DNA of 64,000 bases from Bernardetia sp042180575 (GCF_042180575.1 NZ_CP170094.1:1736001-1800000); one strand, 5' to 3'. Shown: positions 51,468 to 61,394, counted from the stretch's first letter. Translations and numbers: made by a program. Notes: a model not told the origin generated them from the letters alone.

Positions 51468-53828
51468 TTACTTTTTATTCTTCAATAAAACAGCCTGCAT
51501 TACTTTTTCATCTGTACTGAATTCATACTTTTTACGTAATTCTGTAATCCATTCTTTTTCTAAAAACTGCTGATAATCAGAAATGACTACACCACGAGTT
51601 TCTTCTAATTTTTTCACCCTCGCAGGTTCAACTTCCTCAACAATTACATAATACATTCTACCATTTTCTTCAACAGTATAATCTCCTTTTTTGAAATCCA
51701 CTTTCGATAAAACTGGTTGTGCTTGTTTTTCAAAAAGTCCATTTGTGATTTCCAAACGAAGGGCATTTTCTTTATTAAAGCGTTTTTCCAAGACTTTATA
51801 ATCTGTTGTAAAGATTTTGATTTGAATAATTGCCTTTGCTACTTTTGCATTTCCTATCTTTTGAGCTACAAAACGAACATTCTCAATTCCTTCTGTTTTG
51901 AAAAATGCACGTATAGCATCCACTCTATTATTCATCATATCGTTTGTTTCTCCGATACCTTTTGCAGCTTCTATGGTAAATACATACGAAGGATTTGTTT
52001 TGGCAGCAAGCGCAAACGGTGCTAGTTTTTTAGTTTGTTCATCTGATAGTTTTACATTTCTTCTATCAAACTCTAGCTGTAAAGGTTGAAAATTATCTAC
52101 TGCATAATAACCTAATTTCAAACTATCTTTCAACATAGAAAGCGTTTTTTGGTCGGCTGCATTGTAGATGGTAACTTTTGCACGATCTTGCCAACGATAG
52201 TTTTCTTTGTTATTCTCATAAAAACCCATCACCCCTTCTTGGTCGGCTAGAGCTTTTGCCCAAACTTTTTGTTCCATTATCTTGAAAAGCAAAATTCCAT
52301 CATAATATTCTTGTAATAAGAAACGGTATTCAGGATATTTTTTTGATAACAATGATTTTTCATTATCAATAATTTTTTGAGCTACAAAATTTTGATATTC
52401 TTCTCTCAAAAATGGTAATGCTTTTTCAGGAGCAGGAAGTTTATTATTTTCTTCCAAATAAACAGCAAAATCATCTAAAGTATAGTTTTTTACTCCAACA
52501 GTAAATAAATTTTTATCCTTCACTAATTTTGGGTTTTGCATTTCAAAACGGCTTACCGTCCACATATTTGCCTTTTGAATCATCGAATCGGCTGCCATTT
52601 GTGTCAAAAACTCATCTGCTTTTTTATTTTGAGAAAAACCATTTTCAGATTTCAATTTATCAATCAAAACAGCTTGTTGAATCTCTGCACGAGAATCTTT
52701 CGCTATTTTTTGTTGAAGAATTGGCTGCAAATCTTCAAAAGGTTCGATAGCATCTTTTTCTATCAAACGAACAATATGCCACCCAAAAGCAGATTTGAAA
52801 GGCTTTGTAATTTCTCCTTTTTTGATAGTAGATATTTTTTCTTCAAATGGTGGAACAAGTGTTCCTGAAGTAAACTCTGGGTTTCCGTTGTTGGTAAGCT
52901 GCCCACCACGCTCTCTTGAGCGATAATCTTCCGAAAACTGTTTTGCTAGATTTTCGAATAGTTCTTTTTGTTTTGCCTCATCAGTTGTTTTCTCTAGTTG
53001 CGTATAAATTTCTTGAATTTTGCGATAGGCTTTCAATGTATCTTCTGCAATCATTCCATCCGACGAACGAATCATAATATGAGCCAACTGAACTTTTCCT
53101 AAAGATGGTTTTTTATCTGTTACTTTCAAGATATGATACCCAAAACGAGTACGAACAATCTCCGAAATTTTGCCCTCTGGCGTATTGTAAGCTGCCGTTT
53201 CGAAAGGATAAACCATTTGAAGAGAAGAAAAATAATACAAATCGCCTCCATTTATTTTGCCTGAAGGGTCATCAGAATAAGTTTTTGCTAATTCTGCAAA
53301 ATTTTCTCCAGCCACAGCCTTTTTTCTAACATCTTGAATTTTTTTGTAAGCAGCCAAAGTATCTTCTGGGTTAGCATATTGCTCTACCATTATCAAAATA
53401 TGAGATGCACGTACCGACTCATTGAGACGAGAATAGGCTTCTTTTACCAATTTTTGACTTACATTTTTTGGCGTAAGATACGGTTCTGCAAGCTGGTTTT
53501 TATAGATTTCAAACTCCTTTTTGAAAGCCTGTGAAGTATCCATTCCCAACTCTTTTGCTTCTTCTACTTTGAGTTTGAAATTAATATACAAATCTAAGTA
53601 TTCTTGAATTTTTTCTCTATTCCAAAGGCTATCTTCGGCTGTGGAATTATTTTTTTGATAGAGATATTCAAATTCATCTGCCGAAACGATTTGGTCATCT
53701 ATTTTTAGAAGTGTTGGCGATTGAGGGTAATTTATTTTATTAGAAACTGTTTTTGGCGAACAAGCAATAAAAAATAGCAGTGCAAAAACAGAAAATAATG
53801 TAGAAATTTTAGTTAATAACGTATTCAT
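51468..53828 (-). CDS. peptidylprolyl isomerase with two parvulin domains (SurA/PpiC-like)
   Basis: Exported chaperone/isomerase that helps outer-membrane proteins fold. The 786-aa protein has a lipoprotein-type signal (ALLFFIACSPKTVS), a helical N-domain, and two parvulin domains: VRASHILIMVEQYA ... GGDLYYFSSLQMVYPFE and VQLAHIMIRSSDG ... GGQLTNNGNPEFTSG. A large C-terminal region (about 390-786) with a repeated helical layout follows. SurA has the same two-domain idea but is half as long; the extension is typical of Bacteroidota relatives. Confidence 0.92.
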   Translation of the reverse strand: MNTLLTKISTLFSVFALLFFIACSPKTVSNKINYPQSPTLLKIDDQIVSADEFEYLYQKNNSTAEDSLWNREKIQEYLDLYINFKLKVEEAKELGMDTSQAFKKEFEIYKNQLAEPYLTPKNVSQKLVKEAYSRLNESVRASHILIMVEQYANPEDTLAAYKKIQDVRKKAVAGENFAELAKTYSDDPSGKINGGDLYYFSSLQMVYPFETAAYNTPEGKISEIVRTRFGYHILKVTDKKPSLGKVQLAHIMIRSSDGMIAEDTLKAYRKIQEIYTQLEKTTDEAKQKELFENLAKQFSEDYRSRERGGQLTNNGNPEFTSGTLVPPFEEKISTIKKGEITKPFKSAFGWHIVRLIEKDAIEPFEDLQPILQQKIAKDSRAEIQQAVLIDKLKSENGFSQNKKADEFLTQMAADSMIQKANMWTVSRFEMQNPKLVKDKNLFTVGVKNYTLDDFAVYLEENNKLPAPEKALPFLREEYQNFVAQKIIDNEKSLLSKKYPEYRFLLQEYYDGILLFKIMEQKVWAKALADQEGVMGFYENNKENYRWQDRAKVTIYNAADQKTLSMLKDSLKLGYYAVDNFQPLQLEFDRRNVKLSDEQTKKLAPFALAAKTNPSYVFTIEAAKGIGETNDMMNNRVDAIRAFFKTEGIENVRFVAQKIGNAKVAKAIIQIKIFTTDYKVLEKRFNKENALRLEITNGLFEKQAQPVLSKVDFKKGDYTVEENGRMYYVIVEEVEPARVKKLEETRGVVISDYQQFLEKEWITELRKKYEFSTDEKVMQAVLLKNKK

Positions 53829-54085
53829 TTTCTTTTATTTTGTGTAAAAATTTGACGGTGCAAAAGTACAAATCTTTTTGCATTGTTTGAATTGAATCTT
53901 AAAAATTATATCTGAATAAATTTTAAGATTCTTATTATTACCAAAGAATAATTCACAATGAAAGTATTTAATTTCTACTATGAAAATTCATAAAAAGTGA
54001 TTATATTTATGAATTAGCAAGTATCATTCTAGTTCATCTAGCATTAATAACCAAAAGTATTTTATGTTTTAAACTTTTACATGAA
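53829..54085. other. divergent promoter region without visible motif
   Basis: AT-rich gap between the divergent PPIase and sensor-phosphatase genes. I find no perfect TAnnTTTG/TTTG pair and no hairpins. Confidence 0.4.
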
Positions 54086-56707
54086 TTGAACAGCATCTCA
54101 AACACAAAAGGTTATATACTTGGAGGTTTTTTATTTGGACTTCTTTTTCCTTTCTTTTCTTGGATTCTTGATGGGTTATTTTTCAATGGAATGACTTTAG
54201 GTTGGGATATGGTAGTTCGTCTTCACATCAATAATCCTATACATTTTGTAATAGATTCTGCTCCTTTTATTTTGGCAAGTTCTTTTGGTACAATTGGCTA
54301 TTATGTTGATAGATTAGAAGAAAATAGTTTGTTACATCATAGTAATATTGATAAATACAACAAAGAAAATAAAGCGATTGTAAAACGAATGCGAATTGCA
54401 AATACTGTTTTTCCAATGATAATTACCTTATTATTGGTAATAGGTTTTTTATTATTACATGACTTTTCGTCCAAAGAACAAGATAATGTACATCTAATTA
54501 AAACTGGAACGAATCAGCGCATAATTAGCCAAAAAATGCTCTATCATGCCAGTAAAATTCCTGTTACGGAAGCAGATGAAAAAACAAAACACAAAAAATC
54601 TCTACGTCTTACAATAAAAAACTTAAAAGAAGGACACCAAAACCTTACCCAACAAGCTAATATATTAGGTAGTGAAAAACATCAAGCTATAGTTCTTCAA
54701 AACTTATTTGATTCTTTAGAAAAAAGTTATCAAAATGTAGTTACAGAAGGCAATAGGCTTTTAATACCTTTTCCAATTAAGAACACTGATTCTTTAAACC
54801 TTAAAAATCATACGGCAAAAACGATAAGAGAATTAGAAATAAATCAAGAAGAGTTTTCTAGCCTTATGGAATCTCTACTTGTCATCTATGAAAATGAAAG
54901 TAAAGTGAAGGCAAAGCGACTAAAGACTATACCATTTGTAATAGTTATTGTGCTTATCATATTTATAATTAGTTTGGCAATTTTTGGACTCAAACCAACC
55001 ATAGATAGAGTAAAACAAGCCTTTTTTGATGTAGAAGAAGCCAATGCTAAGTTTTTAGAGAAAAATAAAAACTTAACTACCTCTCAAAAAGAAATAGAAC
55101 AAAAACAAAATTTGCTCTCCCAAGCCGAAAAAATGGCGAAAATGGGTAGTTTTATTTGGAACTTAAAAACAAATACAGTCCAACATTCAGATAATCTACC
55201 TTATATATATAGACTGGAAGAAGGACAAATAGTTACTCCAAAGGTATTTCAAGATATTTTGCATCCTGATGACTTTAAGATTACTCAGAAGCAAATTTTT
55301 GAGGCTACATCTATGCAGAAAAAAGAGGTTTTGACACAATACAGAGCAAGACCTCCCTACCTTGCTGATATGGTAGAATGGAAATGCTACCGTGCTTTTT
55401 CGATACTTGACTACGATGAAAAAGGGGAAGCGTATCAAGTTATTGGTACAGCACAAGATATTACAGAAGAAATAAAACAAAAACAACGCATAAACTCTCT
55501 TTTTGAAAATGCAGAAAAAAACAAGGAGCGTTTGGAAGAAGCACAAAAGCTCGCTAAAATAGCAAGTTATGATATAATATCAGGAAATATAAATTGGTCT
55601 GATAATTTTGCGAGTATTTTTTATATAGATAGACAAGAAATTCCTAATTCTTTAGCTGATTTTAGACAATGGATAGAACCCCAAGATTTAGAAAGAGTAA
55701 AACAAAAATGGGCAGAAGCCGTAGAATCAAACAATAAATTTAATGAAATATATAGAATTAATACTTCTACAAAAGGATTGCTTTACATAAAAGAAAAAGG
55801 CTACCCATATTTTGATAAAGAGGGAAGTTTAATAGGACAACGTGGAACGTTGCAAGATGTTACTAATTCTGAAATAGCTAGAATTAATATTGAACAAAAG
55901 TCAAAGCAAATTAAAAAGCAGCATGATAATTTTGTATCAAGTGTTAATTATGCTCAACGTATTCAATCTGCCTTACTAGGAGGTACAAATGAAATACAAA
56001 ATATTTTTCCAAATTCTTTCATCTTCTTTGTGCCAAAGGATATTGTTTCTGGAGATTTTTATTGGTCAGCAGAAGTAGACAATCGTAAAATTGTTGTGGT
56101 AGCTGACTGTACAGGACATGGAGTTCCAGGAGCTTTTATGTCTTTATTAGGTACTATGCTTTTGAATGAAATCATCGAACACCGTAAAATAACTACACCA
56201 AGTCATATTTTAGAAGAATTACAAAAAGAAATTACAGATATTTTAAAACAAAAAACAACAAAAAATAAAGATGGAATGGATATTTCTGTCGCTGTTGTAG
56301 ATGAAGATATACGAGTTTTAGAGTTTGCAGGTGCAAGAAATCCCCTTGTTTATATACATAAAAAACAACAAGAAAATGATGAAGCAAACATGACAGTAAT
56401 CAAGGGAGATACAATATCAATAGGAGGAAGAAACAAAAAAGTAGAACATAATAAATATACCAATCACGTCATTAATTTGGATGATGTAGAAGCATTTTTC
56501 TTGTATTCTGATGGTTATCAAGACCAATTTGGAGGAGAGAATGGAGCTAAGTTTATGTCAAAACGTTTCAGAAATCTTTTATACAAAACATATTCCAAAG
56601 AGTCTATGTCGCATCAACGAAGAGCATTAAAGACAAACTTGAGAGATTGGATGGGAAGAAGTGAAAAACAAATTGATGATATTTGTGTCGTTGGAATCAA
56701 AATATAA
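54086..56707 (+). CDS. PAS-domain sensor with PP2C/SpoIIE phosphatase output
   Basis: Membrane-bound sensor phosphatase of 873 aa. Two or three N-terminal membrane helices (GGFLFGLLFPFFSWIL; TVFPMIITLLLVIGFLLLH) flank a short loop; a PilJ-like sensor follows (GTNQRIISQKMLYH), then another helix (PFVIVIVLIIFIISLAIFG) and a coiled coil. Two PAS domains come next (KMGSFIWNLKTNTVQHSDN...; KIASYDIISGNINWSDNFAS...), then the SpoIIE-type PP2C domain (KDIVSGDFYWSAEV, VVADCTGHGVPGAFMSLLG, DGMDISVAVVDED, FLYSDGYQDQFGG). The start is TTG; a nearby ATG (54081) runs into TGA. It may dephosphorylate SiaC. Confidence 0.88.
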   Translation: MNSISNTKGYILGGFLFGLLFPFFSWILDGLFFNGMTLGWDMVVRLHINNPIHFVIDSAPFILASSFGTIGYYVDRLEENSLLHHSNIDKYNKENKAIVKRMRIANTVFPMIITLLLVIGFLLLHDFSSKEQDNVHLIKTGTNQRIISQKMLYHASKIPVTEADEKTKHKKSLRLTIKNLKEGHQNLTQQANILGSEKHQAIVLQNLFDSLEKSYQNVVTEGNRLLIPFPIKNTDSLNLKNHTAKTIRELEINQEEFSSLMESLLVIYENESKVKAKRLKTIPFVIVIVLIIFIISLAIFGLKPTIDRVKQAFFDVEEANAKFLEKNKNLTTSQKEIEQKQNLLSQAEKMAKMGSFIWNLKTNTVQHSDNLPYIYRLEEGQIVTPKVFQDILHPDDFKITQKQIFEATSMQKKEVLTQYRARPPYLADMVEWKCYRAFSILDYDEKGEAYQVIGTAQDITEEIKQKQRINSLFENAEKNKERLEEAQKLAKIASYDIISGNINWSDNFASIFYIDRQEIPNSLADFRQWIEPQDLERVKQKWAEAVESNNKFNEIYRINTSTKGLLYIKEKGYPYFDKEGSLIGQRGTLQDVTNSEIARINIEQKSKQIKKQHDNFVSSVNYAQRIQSALLGGTNEIQNIFPNSFIFFVPKDIVSGDFYWSAEVDNRKIVVVADCTGHGVPGAFMSLLGTMLLNEIIEHRKITTPSHILEELQKEITDILKQKTTKNKDGMDISVAVVDEDIRVLEFAGARNPLVYIHKKQQENDEANMTVIKGDTISIGGRNKKVEHNKYTNHVINLDDVEAFFLYSDGYQDQFGGENGAKFMSKRFRNLLYKTYSKESMSHQRRALKTNLRDWMGRSEKQIDDICVVGIKI

Positions 56708-56719
56708 AATCAAAAAAAA

Positions 56720-56750
56720 CGAATTTCATTTTATTGAAATTCGCTTTTTT
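56720..56750. terminator. bidirectional terminator
   Basis: CGAATTTCA and TGAAATTCG form a 9-bp stem with a 6-nt loop and flanking A and T runs. It is between convergent genes. Confidence 0.85.
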
Positions 56751-56771
56751 ATATATCAATATTTCAAAATA

Positions 56772-58022
56772 TTACTTCTTAAAATTCAGAACAGTATCTT
56801 CAATAATCTGACAACATTCTACTAATTGTTCTTCTGTCATGACAAGTGGTGGCGCAAAACGAATAATATTTCCGTGTGTAGGTTTTGCCAAAAGTCCATT
56901 TTCTTTCAATGCAACACACAAATCCCAAGCTGTTGAGCTTTCAGGTGTATCATTTATTACTACTGCATTCAAAAGACCTTTTCCACGAACAAGATTTACT
57001 AATTCTGATTTATTTGCCAATTCAGTCATTTTCTGACGGAAAACTTTACCTAATTCTTCTGCTCGTTCTGAAAGATTTTCATTTTTTACAACTTCCAAAG
57101 CTGCCATTGCTACCTCACACGCCAAAGGATTTCCACCAAAAGTAGAACCATGTTCCCCTGGTTTGATGGTAAGCATAATTTCATGACTAGACAAAACTGC
57201 CGAAACTGGAAAAACTCCACCCGAAAGAGCTTTACCCAAAATCAAAATATCAGGTTGAAAACCTTCATGGTCACAACAAACTAACTTTCCAGTTCTTGCA
57301 ATTCCTGTCTGAACTTCATCAGCAATAAAAAGTACATTTTTAGACTTACAAAGTTCATACGCCTTTTTCAAATATCCTTCATCGGGAACAACTACACCAG
57401 CTTCTCCCTGTATTGGCTCAACCATAAAACCAGCTACATTTGGGTCTTCTAATGCTTTTTCCAATGCTGCCAAATCATTATACTTTACAATTTCAAATCC
57501 TGGTAAGTAAGGACCATAATCACTGTATGCACTTGGGTCTGTCGAAGAAGAAACTGCTGCAAGTGTTCTTCCCCAAAAATTATTTTCTGCAAAAAGTATC
57601 TTTGCTTTATTTTCTTCTATTCCTTTTACTTTGTATGCCCATTTACGACACAATTTGATTGCCGTTTCTCCACCTTCTACTCCTGTATTCATTGGCAAAA
57701 CTCTATCATAACCGAAAAATTCAGTCATAAATTTCTCATAATTCCCCAATACATTATTGTAAAAAGCACGAGAAGTAAGGGTAAGTTTTTGAGCTTGTGC
57801 AACAAGAGCTTTTATGATATGTGGATGACAATGTCCTTGATTAACAGCACTATAAGCTGAAAGAAAATCATAATATTTTTTTCCGTCTGTATCCCAAACG
57901 TGAACACCTTCGCCTTTTTCCAAAACTACTGGCAGTGGATGGTAATTGTGCGCTCCGTAATTATCTTCTAAATCGATAAATTTTTGTTGAGAAGCTGATA
58001 CGTTGTGTGTTTCTGTAAGCAT
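56772..58022 (-). CDS. rocD: ornithine aminotransferase
   Basis: PLP enzyme that converts ornithine and 2-oxoglutarate to glutamate semialdehyde and glutamate. The 416-aa protein begins FIDLEDNYGAHNYHPLPVVL, typical of RocD rather than ArgD. It has VNQGHCHPHIIKAL, TGVEGGETAIKLCRKW, LFIADEVQTGIARTGK, the PLP lysine in DILILGKALSGGVFPVSAVL, and HGSTFGGNPLACEVAM. Confidence 0.95.
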   Translation of the reverse strand: MLTETHNVSASQQKFIDLEDNYGAHNYHPLPVVLEKGEGVHVWDTDGKKYYDFLSAYSAVNQGHCHPHIIKALVAQAQKLTLTSRAFYNNVLGNYEKFMTEFFGYDRVLPMNTGVEGGETAIKLCRKWAYKVKGIEENKAKILFAENNFWGRTLAAVSSSTDPSAYSDYGPYLPGFEIVKYNDLAALEKALEDPNVAGFMVEPIQGEAGVVVPDEGYLKKAYELCKSKNVLFIADEVQTGIARTGKLVCCDHEGFQPDILILGKALSGGVFPVSAVLSSHEIMLTIKPGEHGSTFGGNPLACEVAMAALEVVKNENLSERAEELGKVFRQKMTELANKSELVNLVRGKGLLNAVVINDTPESSTAWDLCVALKENGLLAKPTHGNIIRFAPPLVMTEEQLVECCQIIEDTVLNFKK

Positions 58023-58307
58023 ATTTTTGATTGTTTATGGTTTCTTTTTTATTTTGTTACTTGATTAAGCCTAAAATTACTCAAAAGTTTTCAGATACAA
58101 AACTTAATTCAGATTGATTATTTTACAAAAAAAATTAAACTTAAAAAGCATTTCCTTTTTTCGATACCTTTTTGCATATTATTTGCGTAAGTATAATTAA
58201 GAATAGACAAATACACTTTTTTGATAGACGAATACCAAATTTTATTCGTTAAAATAAAGAACCAGATACAATAATTCTGAATAAATACCAGCTTAAATTT
58301 TACTTCT
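58023..58307. other. gap between rocD and caspase-like gene
   Basis: AT-rich and divergent; both promoters must lie here. I see near-consensus words (e.g. TATTATTTG at about 58177-58185) but no clean pair, and no repeats. Confidence 0.4.
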
Positions 58308-60044
58308 ATGCCTAATTTTTCCTTTACGTCAACAACAATATTTACTTTTTTACTTTTATTTCTCTGTCAAACTTCAAGTTTTGCACAGTATGACACACAT
58401 TATCTCAAAAGTGGAAATCAAGCATTGATACAAAAAAATTATGTACAAGCAGAAACCGATTACACAACTTCCTTAAAGCACAACAGCAGAAATATGGAGG
58501 CATATCTTCAAAGAGGAATCGCAAGATGGCACTTAGGAAAATATAAAGATGCTATTTCAGACTTGGACAGAACAATTTTATTCAATTATAAATTAGCTGA
58601 AGCAAATCTATGGAAAGGGAAAAGTTATTATTCAATGGATTCTTATAAAGAAGCGATTAGTTATTTTGATAAAGCCTTAGAATTAAATACCGATAAAAAT
58701 TCTCAGATTAATTCAGAAATCTATGAATATAAAGGCTTTGCCTATCAAAAAATGAATAATTCAGATAAAACAGTAGAGAATTTTAGATTAGCTTTAGGAG
58801 AAGGAAGTACAAAATCAGCAGAGATAAATTACGAACTAGCTACAATTAATTATTTGAATAAAAATTACGAAGAAAGTCTAAAAAATCTCCAAAAAGCAAG
58901 ACAATTAGGACATCCAAACCGTGTAGAAATTGCAAAGAAGATAGTTGTTTTGGATAAACTTATTGCAGAAGAAAAGAAAGCAAATGAAGCAAAAGACGTA
59001 AAATTTCATTTTCAAAACCCAAGTAACCTTACAGCAACTGTTTCAAATTCTTTTTTTGATTTGGAGGTTTGTTTGGAATCTGAATTGATGGTAAATGAAG
59101 TAAAAGTTTTTGTAAATAATAAAGAACAAGACCCAATTAGAGGACTTACTGTAACACCAAGTACGACATGTGCCATCACAGTAAAACGCAAAATTCCTTT
59201 ACAAAATGGCTCAAATGAAATCCGTTTGGAAGCAACAACAGCACAAGGAACTTTTTATTCAGATAAAGCAAACGTTACTTTTACTTCGCCAAGTCGAACA
59301 GAAAATGCTATTGCTTCGATGCCAAAAGTTTGGGCAGTTGTGGTAGGTGTGGCAAGTTATACAGCAATGCCAACGCTGCGTTATTCAGATGATGATGCGT
59401 ATCAAATGTATGCCTTTTTGAAAAGTCCAGAGGGTGGCGCACTTTCTGACAATCAAATAACACTTTTAGTGGACGAAAATGCAACAAAATCACAGATTAT
59501 AAATTCCTTAAATCAAAAATTTAGTGCAGCTTCTGAAAACGATTTAGTTATTTTTTATTATGCTGGACACGGCTTAGAAGGTAGTTTTATCCCTTATGAT
59601 TACAATGGAACAGAAAGCACAAAACTTTTGCACAAAGACGTTCAAGATATTTTTACAAGCTGCAAAGCAAAGAATAAATTATTTATTGCAGATGCGTGTC
59701 ATTCGGGAAGTAGCAGCGAAAATTTACGTGGAAATGTAAAAGCAACAATGGATAAATATTATCAAGCTCTTGCCAAAACTTCTGGAGGAACGGCACTTAT
59801 GATGTCGTCAAAAGCAGAAGAAACTTCATTAGAAAATAAGACCATTCGCCAAGGTGTTTTTAGTTATTATTTGATTCGTGGTTTAAAAGGAGAAGCAGAT
59901 TTTAATGCTGATAATATTGTTTCGGTAAGAGAACTTTTTGATTACGTACAAACACAAACTCGCCAGTACACAAACTACCGTCAGAATCCAGAATTATACG
60001 GACTTTTTGATCCAAATATGCCGATTGGAGCTGTTAGGAAATAA
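58308..60044 (+). CDS. exported TPR protein with caspase-like (C14) peptidase domain
   Basis: A 578-aa protein: signal peptide (ending SSFAQ), four or five TPR units (about 30-230: GNQALIQKNYVQAETDYTTS, YLQRGIARWHLGKYKDAISD), a beta-rich linker domain (about 235-335, FHFQNPSNLTATVSNSFFDL...), and a caspase-fold peptidase. The peptidase begins PKVWAVVVGVASYTAMPTLR and has the catalytic His in FYYAGHGLEG (about H421) and Cys in LFIADACHSGSSS (about C464). The full dyad suggests activity. Exported bacterial caspase-like proteins are known, but roles are mostly untested. Confidence 0.88.
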   Translation: MPNFSFTSTTIFTFLLLFLCQTSSFAQYDTHYLKSGNQALIQKNYVQAETDYTTSLKHNSRNMEAYLQRGIARWHLGKYKDAISDLDRTILFNYKLAEANLWKGKSYYSMDSYKEAISYFDKALELNTDKNSQINSEIYEYKGFAYQKMNNSDKTVENFRLALGEGSTKSAEINYELATINYLNKNYEESLKNLQKARQLGHPNRVEIAKKIVVLDKLIAEEKKANEAKDVKFHFQNPSNLTATVSNSFFDLEVCLESELMVNEVKVFVNNKEQDPIRGLTVTPSTTCAITVKRKIPLQNGSNEIRLEATTAQGTFYSDKANVTFTSPSRTENAIASMPKVWAVVVGVASYTAMPTLRYSDDDAYQMYAFLKSPEGGALSDNQITLLVDENATKSQIINSLNQKFSAASENDLVIFYYAGHGLEGSFIPYDYNGTESTKLLHKDVQDIFTSCKAKNKLFIADACHSGSSSENLRGNVKATMDKYYQALAKTSGGTALMMSSKAEETSLENKTIRQGVFSYYLIRGLKGEADFNADNIVSVRELFDYVQTQTRQYTNYRQNPELYGLFDPNMPIGAVRK

Positions 60045-60065
60045 AAATCAATTACGAATTACGAA

Positions 60066-60095
60066 AAACTCAAGCATTTTTGTTTGAGTTTTTTT
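60066..60095 (+). terminator. terminator of caspase-like gene
   Basis: AAACTCAA and TTTGAGTTT pair, followed by a T run. TTACGAAT-type repeat units lie just before it (60053-60065). Confidence 0.8.
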
Positions 60096-60125
60096 GTGTT
60101 TGTGAACCGTCGTTGACGGTTGGAA
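60096..60125. repeat. short CGTCGTTGACGG motif
   Basis: AACCGTCGTTGACGGTT is a compact version of the CGTTGA/TCAACG family seen at 35411 and 39766, here with the arms closed directly. Confidence 0.5.
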
Positions 60126-60139
60126 TGTAGTTTAAATAA

Positions 60140-60520
60140 TTATTGCTCAATAATCAATGTTGTTTCATGATTATCGTTAGGATTCATTTTTGTTACTTTT
60201 ATATAGTAAATTCCTGCTTTCCGACTTTTAAACATAAATCTTTCCTCCCCACTTTTAAACTCAAATTCAAAATTTTGAAGGTTATATGGGGTTTCAGCCT
60301 CCAAAATTTCTACTTTTATTGCTTCCCCACCACCTTTAATTTTAAAAAAGTAGGTTGTATCCTCAGCAAATTCTTTTGTGATTTTATTTCCTTCTTTATT
60401 AATTTGATGTGAGGAAATTAGTATAACCTTTGAGTTTTTTGTTATTGAATCTGAATGCAATTTACAACTTCCAAAAAAGCTAATTATTGCAATAAATAAG
60501 ATTACTTGTTTCAATTTCAT
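60140..60520 (-). CDS. small lipoprotein, paralogue of the next gene
   Basis: A 126-aa lipoprotein (MKLKQVILFIAIISFFGSCK) with a beta-sandwich-like domain: KVILISSHQINKEG, TYFFKIKGGGEAIKVEILEA, GEERFMFKSRKAGIYYIKVT. The ending resembles that of the upstream gene product (KSTGIYYLTIINP). The two lie 6 bp apart on one strand, so they form a tandem, co-transcribed pair. Family unknown; the FKSRKAGIYYIKV pattern is like pre-peptidase C-terminal (PPC) beta domains. Confidence 0.65.
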   Translation of the reverse strand: MKLKQVILFIAIISFFGSCKLHSDSITKNSKVILISSHQINKEGNKITKEFAEDTTYFFKIKGGGEAIKVEILEAETPYNLQNFEFEFKSGEERFMFKSRKAGIYYIKVTKMNPNDNHETTLIIEQ

Positions 60521-60526
60521 AATGAT

Positions 60527-61288
60527 TTATTTTAAGTTTGTACTATCAGAACGATTGTGGTACACATTGATTATGGCTACACTATCTTTATGATTTATAG
60601 GATTTATGATTGTCAAATAATAAATTCCTGTACTTTTGTTTTTAAAATCAAACTCTTTTTCATTGGTACTTGGAGTATATTCCATAATCAACTCTCTTCT
60701 ACTATTGTAAAAAAGAAAAGCTGCAATTCCTTTTTCAAAAGTATATTTATAGGTAACTCCTTTATAAAAAACACAAGTATATTGAGGATTTTCACTGTAT
60801 GAACGATACCATTTATGAGCTACATGATATTTTTTCGCAAATGTGTACTCTTCTTTATCATCAATTTGATTTTCTATATTTTGAGAAGCCACAACCAAAA
60901 GAGAAGATTTATTGACATGTTTTCCTTCTAATTTCAAATTATACTTCCCTGTATTCTTACAGTCAAAAATGATAGTTTTAGTACGATAAGAAGAATTTCC
61001 GTAGGCAATTTTATTTATTGCTATAACTTCTGATTGAGAATCAAGTAAAATCATATCAAAATAACGTTTAGAAAAATATTGAAATTTATACTTTTTTCCT
61101 TCCTGCAAACTCAATTCTAAAGTAGATTTTTTATTGATTTTGTAGATATTTTCTATTTCATAATCAGCTTGAATACTATTTTTAATTAACTCATTCTGTT
61201 TTTCCTCTTCTAAAACAATTTTGTAGGGTTTGCAACTTCCTAAAAAGGAAGTAATTAGAATAAAAAGGACTAAAATTTTGAGTTTCAT
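60527..61288 (-). CDS. lipoprotein with two PPC-like beta domains
   Basis: From the ATG at 61288 (MKLKILVLFILITSFLGSCK) the product has 253 aa; an upstream ATG would add 19 residues before the signal. Two similar beta regions are visible: IIFDCKNTGKYNLKLEGKHV and FDFKNKSTGIYYLTIINP, both of the form F..K.TG.Y.L. The first gene of a pair with the smaller relative downstream. It may bind protein or sugar on the surface; function not assigned. Confidence 0.65.
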   Translation of the reverse strand: MKLKILVLFILITSFLGSCKPYKIVLEEEKQNELIKNSIQADYEIENIYKINKKSTLELSLQEGKKYKFQYFSKRYFDMILLDSQSEVIAINKIAYGNSSYRTKTIIFDCKNTGKYNLKLEGKHVNKSSLLVVASQNIENQIDDKEEYTFAKKYHVAHKWYRSYSENPQYTCVFYKGVTYKYTFEKGIAAFLFYNSRRELIMEYTPSTNEKEFDFKNKSTGIYYLTIINPINHKDSVAIINVYHNRSDSTNLK

Positions 61289-61336
61289 AGGTATAGGTTT
61301 TATAAAACAGAATTGAATAAACTTAAAAGTATAAAA

Positions 61337-61370
61337 AAAACTCACTCATTTTAAGAAACAAGTGAGTTTT
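61337..61370 (-). terminator. terminator of GNAT gene
   Basis: AAAACTCACT and AGTGAGTTTT form a perfect 10-bp stem with a 14-nt loop, 25 bp past the GNAT stop. Confidence 0.8.
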
Positions 61371-61394
61371 TGAGAAATAATTTTGAAGAATAAA

